The position numbers and the translations under genes are program-made. DNA of 64,000 bases from Bacillus sp. PK3_68. GTDB lineage: Bacteria > Bacillota > Bacilli > Bacillales > Domibacillaceae. Shown here in pieces: positions 26,779-34,878 of this stretch. How positions within the stretch are numbered: position 1 is the stretch's first letter; the number at the start of each line of letters is the position of its first letter. The stretch is taken from contig NZ_NQYC01000001.1 in assembly GCF_003600835.1 (NCBI RefSeq), forward strand, positions 372,001-436,000, in the 5' to 3' direction. A model generated the notes under the pieces. It was not told the DNA's origin, ran no database searches, and saw only the letters and a list, made by a program, of their open reading frames with translations.

Positions 26779-27924
26779 TCATCTTACAGTCGCTAATGCT
26801 GGTCTTGAAATGGAAAACATTGAAATATCATGAATCGTTTGCCCATGAATGATTATCTCGCTTAGTACTTCTCCTAAAACGCTACTATACTTAAAGCCGT
26901 GTCCCGAAAACCCACCGGCAATCATCACGTGCGAAAATCCAGGGTGCTGATCTATAATAAAGTCCTTATCGGGGGTTTTTGTAATCATACAGGAGCTGCC
27001 CTTTATAAGTTTGCCGGCTGCTCCTGGCAAAAACTTTTCCAAAAAGTTTCTTAAATCTCCTTCATCATTAAGGTATTTGCCAAAGTCCTGACTCATTGCA
27101 TCTGGATCTGTTTCTCTCTCCGAATCATTCCGGCCAACTTTCACACCACCACCTGTTATATTTGGAAACCCATAGTATTTTTGATTTTCTACATTAAAAT
27201 AGAAGCAAGGCAGCAAAGGATGTTCATAATTCTTACTATTCGCTTCAAACCATCCTAATGTTTTACGCATTGGCTGTAACGGCAACCTTAATGACGAAAG
27301 AAGTTTACCTGTCCAAGCTCCTGCACAAATCACCACTTTATCAGCATAAACAGTCTCATTTGTGGTTTTTACAGCCACTCCACTAGTTGAAAAATCAATG
27401 GATTCTACTTTTGTATTATTCTTTAGTGACATATTATATGTTAGACCTAACTGTTTGTATGCAAGGATACATTGTTCATTAAGAAGAGCTCCAGAGGAGG
27501 ATTCAAAGTAGCCAACAAGATGTTCAGGAATTGAAAAACCCGGCCATCTTTTTTGAATTTCATTCGCCCTCATCCTTTCTAAGGATAAAGAATGCTCTGT
27601 AGCACTTTTGACTGTTTCTTTTATAAAGGGAGCATCATCTTCTCCCACCATCAGAGTACCAGATGGAATGAAAAGCATCTGACCCACTTCCTCTTCTAAC
27701 TGCTTCCACAACTGTTGTGCTCTGAGAACGAGGCTTACATAATGGCCGCCTTCCCCAGTGGCATGGCGGATTAACCGAGTTTCCCCATGATGGCTTCCCC
27801 TGCCATGTGGAGGATCAAACGCCTCGATTAATAAAGTATCGATCCCCTTCTTAGCTAAATAACAGCCTGTGGCCATTCCGACAGAGCCGGCACCAACAAT
27901 AACGACACTGTAATGCTTTTTCAT
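26779..27924 (-). CDS. FAD-dependent amine oxidase, monomeric sarcosine oxidase / N-methyltryptophan oxidase type
   Basis: 381 residues. Dinucleotide-binding motif VIVGAGSVGMATGCYLAKKG, then the family marks GSHHGETRLIRHAT and the covalent flavin cysteine in GSSCMITKTPDKDFIID. The C-terminus has VMIAGGFSGHGFKYSSVLGE. These enzymes oxidise N-methyl amino acids such as sarcosine, releasing formaldehyde and hydrogen peroxide. It is the last gene on a strand that also holds an SSS symporter and a second FAD oxidase, so the imported substrate is probably an N-methylated or similar amino acid. Confidence 0.88.
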   Translation of the reverse strand: MKKHYSVVIVGAGSVGMATGCYLAKKGIDTLLIEAFDPPHGRGSHHGETRLIRHATGEGGHYVSLVLRAQQLWKQLEEEVGQMLFIPSGTLMVGEDDAPFIKETVKSATEHSLSLERMRANEIQKRWPGFSIPEHLVGYFESSSGALLNEQCILAYKQLGLTYNMSLKNNTKVESIDFSTSGVAVKTTNETVYADKVVICAGAWTGKLLSSLRLPLQPMRKTLGWFEANSKNYEHPLLPCFYFNVENQKYYGFPNITGGGVKVGRNDSERETDPDAMSQDFGKYLNDEGDLRNFLEKFLPGAAGKLIKGSSCMITKTPDKDFIIDQHPGFSHVMIAGGFSGHGFKYSSVLGEVLSEIIIHGQTIHDISMFSISRPALATVR

Positions 27925-28190
27925 AGCGGAGAGTCTCCCTTTCTATTCTGATCAATACTCTGGAACTCTCATTTCCCAGACATCATGAACTTGCGGGCTA
28001 TTTGTAAGCAACAATCCCCAAACCAAAGCTAAAACAACATGGTTAAGATAAAAAACGTCACAGAAAGGATGCTAAACCTTTCCCTCGCATTTGTCCTCTT
28101 CCTTCCTGGATTGTCTTACTCTACCCCTTCAACTAAAGGAGCCGGGAATGAGAGGAGAAGGAAATACTTTTTAAAGAATGTAAAATAAGT
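27925..28190. other. Intergenic region
   Basis: 266 bases between the 33-residue gene and the amine oxidase gene. No clear terminator or promoter is seen, so read-through is possible. Confidence 0.35.
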
Positions 28191-28292
28191 CTATTTGCCT
28201 CTGGCATACTTTACCCAGCCCACTATTACTGTTGCTGCTGCTATATAGCAAACACTAGCTGAAAAATAAACGATAAAATCCCATATACCCAT
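28191..28292 (-). CDS. Symporter small accessory protein, 33 residues
   Basis: ATG 28292 follows AGAGGGGGTCACACA. The product is MGIWDFIVYFSASVCYIAAA followed by TVIVGWVKYARGK: one membrane helix with a basic end. It starts 58 bases after the stop of the SSS symporter. Tiny one-helix proteins of this form are known beside SSS symporters in Bacilli and are annotated as small accessory proteins. The link to the symporter is inferred from position and type. Confidence 0.7.
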   Translation of the reverse strand: MGIWDFIVYFSASVCYIAAATVIVGWVKYARGK

Positions 28293-28350
28293 TGTGTGAC
28301 CCCCTCTTTCAGTAAGTAATTAGATTTTTCGCTATTTCCGCTGTTCTTGT

Positions 28351-29802
28351 TTATGCATCTACTTTCTCCGTAGGCATGTTTTGATAATTTCGCGGCATTT
28401 TATGCAACGTCATAAAGTGAGTAACCCAAAAAACAACTAAATTTACGACGATCCCTACTGCAATGGCCGGAATGCCAAAAGGTTCTCCTAAAATGTTCAG
28501 CCATAGGATCGTGACAAGCAGGCCCGCTACAATGGCTGGCGGCCCAGCATATGGAGATACTTTGCGCTCCGAAGGCCCTTCCCAAAGTATAGCTATACAT
28601 AGTGGTGGCAAGACCGATGGAGCCCATAGCTGAAAAGCGTATAACATGAGCCCCATTACACTAGGGATAAATAACGATACAATAATCCCGCCAATTCCAA
28701 CTATCAAAGTGGAGTATTTTGTCCATTTTAACAAGCTGCTGTCATCAGCACTCTTGTTAATAATCTTGCCGTAAATATCTCTTGTAAAAATAACGGCTGC
28801 CGTATTTAAGATAGAGCTTCCTGTCGACATGACAGCTGAAAGCAATCCACCAAATACTAACCCCACAATGCCGATCGGTAAATACTCCTGTGCATAAGTA
28901 ACAAATACCACATCTCCATTTAAACCTGGAAATTCAACAAATCCAATCAGACCGATTACCATGATTACGATGGTAAGAAAAATGTACATAACGGCAAAAG
29001 ATACAGTGCTCCACTTGCTAATATTGGATGTTTTAGAAGATGCGTATCGCTGGATATAGTGCGGCGCTAGCGCCTCTCCTAATAAAAAACTTAAGAATGT
29101 TGCAATAAATATACCAACTGTCCAAGGTCCTCCAAAAAAGACCAAATGCTCTGTATCAATGGCACCTACTTGATCAATAATCTGTGTCATGCCTCCCATT
29201 TTGTTAACACCTATGACGGCGGCTGTAGCCATACTGCCCACAAGAATAATAAACTGAATAGCGTCCGTATATATAACTGCTAGCATCCCTCCCGCCCATG
29301 TATAAATGATTGTTATTAACGCACCAATAATGGTTAAAGTGATAAAGGGCAACTCGATAACCGGCTCTAAAATACGACCGAGCGCCAAAACCTGAACACC
29401 AAACATGCTTGCCATAAACAAGAATGCAATAATACTGGCTATAAGCTGGCCTGACCTTCCAAAATAAAACTCCATAATATCGCCAATCGTATATATATTT
29501 TCCATCTTACTTATGCGCGGTGCTACGAAAAATCCAATCAGAATTTGGCTGATGACCACTCCTAGAAGTGCCAAGAAAACAACAATACCAGTTTCATAAA
29601 CGAAAGAAACTCTGCCAACTGTTGCCCCACCGCCGGCTAATGTAGCCCCGATAGTCGCAAAAATCAAAGCAAATGGCATAGATCTCCCTGCGACAGAATA
29701 ATCACTGAAGGATGTAATCTTATTCATTGTGAAATAACCGATCCATAAAACAACTAACATATAAACAACTAGTATGGTAAGGTCCAGCCCACTTAGCATC
29801 AT
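28351..29802 (-). CDS. Sodium:solute symporter (SSS family)
   Basis: 483 residues with about 13 membrane helices. Family marks include FSDYSVAGRSMPFALIFATI near the start, GGGATVGRVSFVYETG, YTWAGGMLAVIYTDAIQFII and the sodium-site region SAVMSTGSSILNTAAVIFTR. It imports an organic solute together with sodium. Between two amino-acid-type FAD oxidases it most likely carries an amino acid or N-methyl amino acid. GGAGGGATT precedes the start. The gene follows the dehydrogenase by 30 bases, so they are co-transcribed. Confidence 0.92.
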   Translation of the reverse strand: MMLSGLDLTILVVYMLVVLWIGYFTMNKITSFSDYSVAGRSMPFALIFATIGATLAGGGATVGRVSFVYETGIVVFLALLGVVISQILIGFFVAPRISKMENIYTIGDIMEFYFGRSGQLIASIIAFLFMASMFGVQVLALGRILEPVIELPFITLTIIGALITIIYTWAGGMLAVIYTDAIQFIILVGSMATAAVIGVNKMGGMTQIIDQVGAIDTEHLVFFGGPWTVGIFIATFLSFLLGEALAPHYIQRYASSKTSNISKWSTVSFAVMYIFLTIVIMVIGLIGFVEFPGLNGDVVFVTYAQEYLPIGIVGLVFGGLLSAVMSTGSSILNTAAVIFTRDIYGKIINKSADDSSLLKWTKYSTLIVGIGGIIVSLFIPSVMGLMLYAFQLWAPSVLPPLCIAILWEGPSERKVSPYAGPPAIVAGLLVTILWLNILGEPFGIPAIAVGIVVNLVVFWVTHFMTLHKMPRNYQNMPTEKVDA

Positions 29803-29832
29803 AATCCCTCCTGTATTTTCATTTATCGTTAC

Positions 29833-31083
29833 TCATACAGCAAAGCGATTCGGTTCAAATGGCTGTATATTAAATTCGGTTTGCCCGGAATGAATTAAAT
29901 CTGACATTATCTTGCCTGTAGCAGGCGCCATGGCCATGCCGACCATGCCATGTCCGGTTGAAACAAACAGGTTTTTATAGTCTGGAACTCTCCCTAAAAC
30001 AGGTAAGCCATCCGGTGTCATCGGCCGCATTCCTGTCCACTCTTCCTCCATATCACCCGTTAAATCTTCATTTAAGTAACCTGAGACAGCGGAGCGGATT
30101 CCTTGCAGCCGCTTCTTATCAAGTTTCGTGTTAATTCCCGACAATTCCATCGTGCCACCCATTCTTACCGCACCATCAAATGGTGTGATTCCTGCTTTGA
30201 CATCCCCCAAATAAAGGGGCCGCTGGATATGAATCTTTGGGTTAGTGGCGGTAATGCTATAACCTTTTCCAGCAGTTAAGGGAAGAGCATAACCAATTCT
30301 CTTGGCTAAAGTGCCAGACCATGCTCCATTTGCTAACAAGAAGTGATCTGCTTCAATCCGAGTTGATTTTGTGTGTACGGCTATCACTTCATGTCCCTGT
30401 CTTTCCATGTCGATGACTTCTGTGTGGGGCAATAGTTCTGCACCGGAAGCGGCCAGCTTTCTTGTAAGCGCTTTAGAAAAAGATTCTGGTCGAATATGAT
30501 ATTGTTTTGAAAGTAAAATTCCTCCAATTACTTGATTAGACAGGTTGGGTTCTAGGTCTCTCACTTCTGCAGCACTCAGGGCAACTGGTGATTCGTGTCC
30601 ATGAACAGCCGCTCCATTTTCCAGCCGCTTAATTTTATTGTTAAGATTTTCTTGATGCAAGAAAGCGAATAAGATTCCTTTTCTGTGTAATTCAAAGTCC
30701 AATCCTTCAGACTGAAGTGAATCAAATAATTTCAATGTCGATTGGCTCAGTGTTAACAAGGCTGTTTCTCCATCTTCAAAATCGCGTTCGTTACAATACT
30801 TCATAAACTGGCTCATCCATCCGGATAACTGAGGAAGTGCGGATGGCTTAATATACAAAGGACTGTCTTTTTGGAGCAGCATTTTAAATGATTCTGTCAT
30901 TAATCCGGGGGCTGGGACGGGTTCGTGTAAAGCTGGACAGATCCACCCCTGATTTCCCCTTGAACACGCCTCTCCAAATTCTCCTTTATCCACGACAGTC
31001 ACATCGTAGCCTGCTTGTATTAAATAATAGGCACTGCTAAGACCAATGACACCGCCTCCAATAATAACTACTTTCTCTTTCAT
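29833..31083 (-). CDS. FAD-dependent D-amino-acid dehydrogenase-like oxidoreductase (DadA type)
   Basis: 416 residues. The start is ATG 31083 (AAAGGAGCATTTAGAT upstream). The FAD motif VVIIGGGVIGLSSAYYLIQA is at 5-24, followed by the DadA-type blocks EACSRGNQGWICPAL, GKGYSITATNP, EEEWTGMRPMTPDGLPVLGR and STGHGMVGMAMAPATGK. DadA enzymes deaminate D-amino acids to keto acids and pass electrons to the membrane; proline-type oxidases are close relatives. It heads the operon with the symporter and follows the CdaR-like regulator gene. Confidence 0.88.
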   Translation of the reverse strand: MKEKVVIIGGGVIGLSSAYYLIQAGYDVTVVDKGEFGEACSRGNQGWICPALHEPVPAPGLMTESFKMLLQKDSPLYIKPSALPQLSGWMSQFMKYCNERDFEDGETALLTLSQSTLKLFDSLQSEGLDFELHRKGILFAFLHQENLNNKIKRLENGAAVHGHESPVALSAAEVRDLEPNLSNQVIGGILLSKQYHIRPESFSKALTRKLAASGAELLPHTEVIDMERQGHEVIAVHTKSTRIEADHFLLANGAWSGTLAKRIGYALPLTAGKGYSITATNPKIHIQRPLYLGDVKAGITPFDGAVRMGGTMELSGINTKLDKKRLQGIRSAVSGYLNEDLTGDMEEEWTGMRPMTPDGLPVLGRVPDYKNLFVSTGHGMVGMAMAPATGKIMSDLIHSGQTEFNIQPFEPNRFAV

Positions 31084-31264
31084 ATCTAAATGCTCCTTTC
31101 CATTCACCAGCAATTCATTTGAATTTTCTGATAATTTTATTTAATTTTATTATTAGTGGCGGAATTGTACATTGTTTCATGTGCCTAATATTCAGAAGTT
31201 TTTCACAAGAAACTTTTTACTTTTTGCACAGTCATACTTTGTTCAGTCATTTTATACAGCCTGC

Positions 31265-32472
31265 CTACATGTCCGATGTTCCCATATTCTCCATCATTAC
31301 AGCGAGATAGAGCATAAATGCATTCTTGTAATTTTTAAGATCGATATCGCTAATTTCATAAATTTTATTCAAGCGATATTGCAGTGTATTTCTATGAATA
31401 AATAACCTATTCGCGGCACTTTTCTGGTTGAATCCAGATTCACACCATGCACAAATTGTTTTGGATAAATCTTCCCAATCAGACTGTTCCTTCAAAGACG
31501 TTAACATACTTAATATGTAGCGCTTCGATAGATCTTTTTGGATGCTTGATACTAAGTCTTCAAAAAACAAATCTTGAATAAAAAAACACCTGAAGAAGCA
31601 TGTAGCTTTTTTCCAATTTTCAAAGCTCTCCATGCATCTTTATAGGATTGGCTTAATTCATTCATATTCTTTGCAATGGCGCCAATTCCGATAGAGGCGG
31701 AGATTCCTTTTGCTTCAAATTGAGCGATTATGCTTGAGCACTTATCTTGTATCTCTTCGATAACTCCGTGTTCTGAGAATTGAAAGGCCAGAGCGGAAAG
31801 AACAATAAATTTATCATCCTGCATAGGGGCAATCAAGTCATTTGCTTTGTGAAAAGTCTTTTGTATGATAGCTAATACGTCTAGCTTTAGAGACTGAATC
31901 TGCAGTTCAGCAGATTGCTGCCCTCCTGCTTTTTCATATATTTTTTTAGTTAAATTTTCAAAACGAAAAAGATCAATGGCGATAGCTATATGAGGCGGCT
32001 GTAAATCATAACCTAGCTCGTGTCCTCTAGACAACAAGTAAGATTCGTCGCTCTTTTCATCATCAAAAACAGAAATCTCTTGGATCAAATTCTTCACCGC
32101 TTGTTCCCGAAGATGACTGGATTTCATATACATTTCTTGATGAAGCATCGTTTCAATATATCTCTTTAATAGATAACAATATTTCTTTACCTTTGCTTTT
32201 TCACCTGCCATTCCAAATGATCCAATATTTTTATTGAATAATTCAATGGGTAAAGCAAATCCTGGTTTCGTACCTTTCATTTTATCGATATTCATCGTAT
32301 CTGGATTCGGCTTGCCTGTTTTGATAATTTGAACAGAGGCTTCATGAAAATCACCTAGCCTGGAAGGATCACTTGAACCAATAATGATCGAATCTTCATC
32401 TGTTATAATTACTTCATATCCAATAATCTCGCTTGTCGAAACGGCGATCTTCTGCGCAATATCGTCTAACAT
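31265..32472 (-). pseudogene. CdaR-like (sugar-diacid recognition / PucR) regulator, frameshifted
   Basis: From ATG 32472 the protein starts MLDDIAQKIAVSTSEIIGYE, a diacid-recognition-type sensor domain (GFALPIELFNKNIGSFGMAG). A GGDEF-like central domain follows and the frame is lost after ASSGVF. The other frame continues with IQDLFFEDLV and ends in the PucR-type helix-turn-helix CESGFNQKSAANRLFIHRNT then LQYRLNKIYEIS. The break is a run of seven A at 31580-31586 (plus strand), one base short. Intact, it would be about 402 residues and would control the oxidase/symporter operon starting 180 bases downstream. Confidence 0.82.
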
Positions 32473-32680
32473 ACTAGTACACCTCCCGTGCTCACTTTCT
32501 ACAACTTTTTAGCTATTTTATTTATATAAAAATTCCTTCTTTTATTTTCGCATAATAGCAGTGTTTCTGGGAGATCTGCTGAATAGAAAGCTCCTCAGAA
32601 AAATAGCTACCAGAAACATCAACAGAAAGCTCTCTAAATAAAAGGTGCTTAGACTACTATTCCTTTACGTATTTAAATAC

Positions 32681-32708
32681 AAAAAAGCCCCGGATTTCGG
32701 GACTTTTT
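32681..32708 (-). terminator. Rho-independent terminator of the CPBP protease gene
   Basis: On the minus strand AAGTCCCG and CGGGGCTT pair with one mismatch, followed by TTTTTGTATT. Confidence 0.75.
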
Positions 32709-32713
32709 AATCT

Positions 32714-33517
32714 TCATTTTAAAATAAAACCACTTAAAACCATAAGTACGTTTAAAATGACATGCCATACGATAGACGGAACAATGCTTTTAGATTTGAT
32801 GGTGAGCCCGCCATAAAATAGCCCTCCCACAGAAAAAGCAAGGCAAGCAAGCCATGGAAAACCAAGTGAATAATGCTGCAAACCGAAGCCTAAGCTCGTG
32901 ATGATGACTGCCCACTTTTCACCTAGTTGCTCGGAAAAGCGGCTTAAAAGAGCCCCTCGCCAAATCAGTTCTTCCAATACAGCATTTGTAAGCGAAAAGA
33001 TAATAGTTAACAGCCAGACTTCCTGAATGAAAGACCAACCGTTTAGAATAACAAATGGTGTGCATATTAAAATATTTACCGTTACTGCTATAGTGAGAAA
33101 AAATTTAATCTTTGTCTGGTGAAAGCCAGACCAGATAAAGGGAAAATAAATGTATTCATTCCATTCGGGCCTTCTCCAATATCTAATAAACGGAGAGCTT
33201 GAAAAGAGTGAGAGTACAACCAGCGGGATTAAAACAGTCACTAACGATAATCTATTTAAAAAGATATGTAATTCTCGCGATTCAGCTTGAACGATCCCAT
33301 GAGCGTTTATGTACAAATAAATGAAGAACCCTATCCCAAAGAAGCTAGTGGTATAAACAAATGATTTTAGAGGTTTATCCAAAATCACAAATAAAAAAAT
33401 AGCAAAAAAGATGCACAAGCTCATGAGTAAGTAACTGTGAATTTGTATGGAAATAACAAGCAAGACAAATAAAGATAAGCAAGCCATGCTTTTAGTAAAA
33501 GTATGGTGTATGTTCAT
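32714..33517 (-). CDS. CPBP family intramembrane glutamic endopeptidase
   Basis: 267 residues, about 7-8 membrane helices. The three family motifs are in place: EELIWRG (active-site Glu pair and Arg), FGLQHYSLGFPW (His) and WHVILNVLM (His and Asn). This group (CAAX-processing, Abi, bacteriocin self-protection) cleaves inside membranes. In Bacilli members are linked to bacteriocin immunity or membrane protein processing. No bacteriocin gene is visible nearby, so the role is open. Confidence 0.88.
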   Translation of the reverse strand: MNIHHTFTKSMACLSLFVLLVISIQIHSYLLMSLCIFFAIFLFVILDKPLKSFVYTTSFFGIGFFIYLYINAHGIVQAESRELHIFLNRLSLVTVLIPLVVLSLFSSSPFIRYWRRPEWNEYIYFPFIWSGFHQTKIKFFLTIAVTVNILICTPFVILNGWSFIQEVWLLTIIFSLTNAVLEELIWRGALLSRFSEQLGEKWAVIITSLGFGLQHYSLGFPWLACLAFSVGGLFYGGLTIKSKSIVPSIVWHVILNVLMVLSGFILK

Positions 33518-33673
33518 CCTCTCCTTTTAAGAGCGCATCCTCCTTATTTTGCTTAATTGCTTCTGGATACCGCCTACGTGTTGAATGTTGGATATATTGA
33601 TATTTTCAAGACCTTTATCATTCAATTATAACGAAAAGATCATCGTCCATGCATAAGTTTAATAGCAGCGAAG

Positions 33674-33710
33674 AAAAAATGCTTGGAATAATGTAATCCA
33701 AGCATTTTTT
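33674..33710. terminator. Rho-independent terminator, 14-bp stem
   Basis: AAAAAATGCTTGGA pairs exactly with TCCAAGCATTTTTT. It lies just past the stop of the CMD-family gene and could work in both directions. Confidence 0.88.
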
Positions 33711-33715
33711 ATAAA

Positions 33716-34135
33716 TTATTGTCTATCGGGTTTTAATTTCATCATCGCTCCAAAATACTGTTGAGCGGTAGTAAAACAAATAAATGCACAAAGCTCACTG
33801 ATTTCAGCTTCAGAAAAATAATCGGCTACTATTTGAAAGGCCGAATCCGGAACATTTCCTTTTTCATATTTTAAAAATACCTCTGCAAATCCTGTTGCGA
33901 CTGCTGTTTTTTCATCAAATAAATGCGGATCGGGCTTCCCTTTTGCCTTGCAATACTCACAGCCATTACTTTGTGCCAAAGTTCTTCTAACCTGCTCTTT
34001 TAGTTTAGATGAAAGCAGTCCATCCTGCTCCAGCACTTCTCCTAAATCAGACCATGCCTCCATTACTTTTCTATTGTGGCCTAATAATTTTTGAAAAGGT
34101 GTCTTCCCGAAGTTTGATTGAATAACTCTTGCCAC
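33716..34135 (-). CDS. Carboxymuconolactone decarboxylase (AhpD-like) family protein
   Basis: 139 residues. The active-site motif NGCEYCKAKG has the Cys-x-x-Cys pair and nearby charged residues of AhpD-like proteins, which act as disulfide reductases in peroxide defence or as lactone decarboxylases. The helical C-terminus (EAEISELCAFICFTTAQQYF) is typical. GTG 34135 is preferred because GGAGG lies 8 bases before it; upstream GTG codons overlap that site. It is divergent from an Lrp/AsnC regulator that may control it. Confidence 0.82.
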   Translation of the reverse strand: MARVIQSNFGKTPFQKLLGHNRKVMEAWSDLGEVLEQDGLLSSKLKEQVRRTLAQSNGCEYCKAKGKPDPHLFDEKTAVATGFAEVFLKYEKGNVPDSAFQIVADYFSEAEISELCAFICFTTAQQYFGAMMKLKPDRQ

Positions 34136-34153
34136 CTTCACCACCTCCTTGTT

Positions 34154-34199
34154 ACATTAAATATAAACTGAAAAAGCTTGATTTCACATTAAATACAAA
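34154..34199. promoter_or_regulatory. Direct repeats between the CMD and Lrp genes
   Basis: ACATTAAATATAAA (34154-34167) and ACATTAAATACAAA (34186-34199) are 13 of 14 identical and start 32 bases apart, three helical turns. This is a plausible Lrp-type operator. The binding protein is inferred from the adjacent gene. Confidence 0.5.
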
Positions 34200-34255
34200 A
34201 TGTTTTTCCATAAGGTAAATTAAACATTCAACAAAAAAGGGAGATTTCTTTAAAA

Positions 34256-34696
34256 ATGAAAATAGATGAGATTGATAAGAAAATATTAGTTGAGTTATCG
34301 CAGAACAGCCGTTTATCGATGAGTGAACTTGGAAGGAGAATTAATTTATCTTCCCCGTCTGTTACTGAACGGGTCAGACAAATGGAGTCATTTGGAATTA
34401 TCAAGAAGTATACATTAGACATTGATTACGAAAAATTAGGGCTGCCTATTCAATGCATCGTAGAGGCAACAGTGAAAAATGGGGATTATAACCGCTTTAA
34501 AAGGTATATAGAAAGCCTTCCGAATGTTGATTTTTGTTACCGGATTGCGGGCAATGCCTGTTATATGCTGAAGATGCAATTTGAAAATTTCTCTCAAGCA
34601 GAAGAGTTCATTAACACAGTCAATCCTTATGCTTCTACTGTTACCCATTTTATTTTTTCAGAAGTAGAAACAAATGTACAAATAGATTTAGAATGA
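34256..34696 (+). CDS. Lrp/AsnC family transcriptional regulator
   Basis: 146 residues. The winged helix at 1-60 (IDEIDKKILVELSQNSRLSM then SELGRRINLSSPSVTERVRQ) and the alpha-beta RAM effector domain (IVEATVKNGDYNRF ... THFIFSEVETNVQIDLE) match Lrp/AsnC proteins, which form octamers and respond to amino acids. An AAGGGAG ribosome site is present, a little far from the ATG. It is divergent from the CMD-family gene. Confidence 0.92.
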   Translation: MKIDEIDKKILVELSQNSRLSMSELGRRINLSSPSVTERVRQMESFGIIKKYTLDIDYEKLGLPIQCIVEATVKNGDYNRFKRYIESLPNVDFCYRIAGNACYMLKMQFENFSQAEEFINTVNPYASTVTHFIFSEVETNVQIDLE

Positions 34697-34806
34697 CCCT
34701 TTCTACGCTACTAAATAAGGAGACCTAAGTTGTTAGAGTAGAAATCGATGGGCTGTCGCCTGTTTTAACAGGTGTAAAAAGCTCTATTCAGGCATTAGTC
34801 ATAAAA

Positions 34807-34842
34807 AGAAAAAGGCTGCCAATCTGCTAGCCTTTTTCTTTG
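34807..34842. terminator. Rho-independent terminator between convergent genes
   Basis: AAGAAAAAGGCT and AGCCTTTTTCTT form a stem of about 12 bp, with T or A runs on both sides. It serves both the Lrp gene and the GGDEF-EAL gene. Confidence 0.85.
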
Positions 34843-34878
34843 CTTCGTTCAATGGTCTTTATTCCACTCCTTGCAAAG

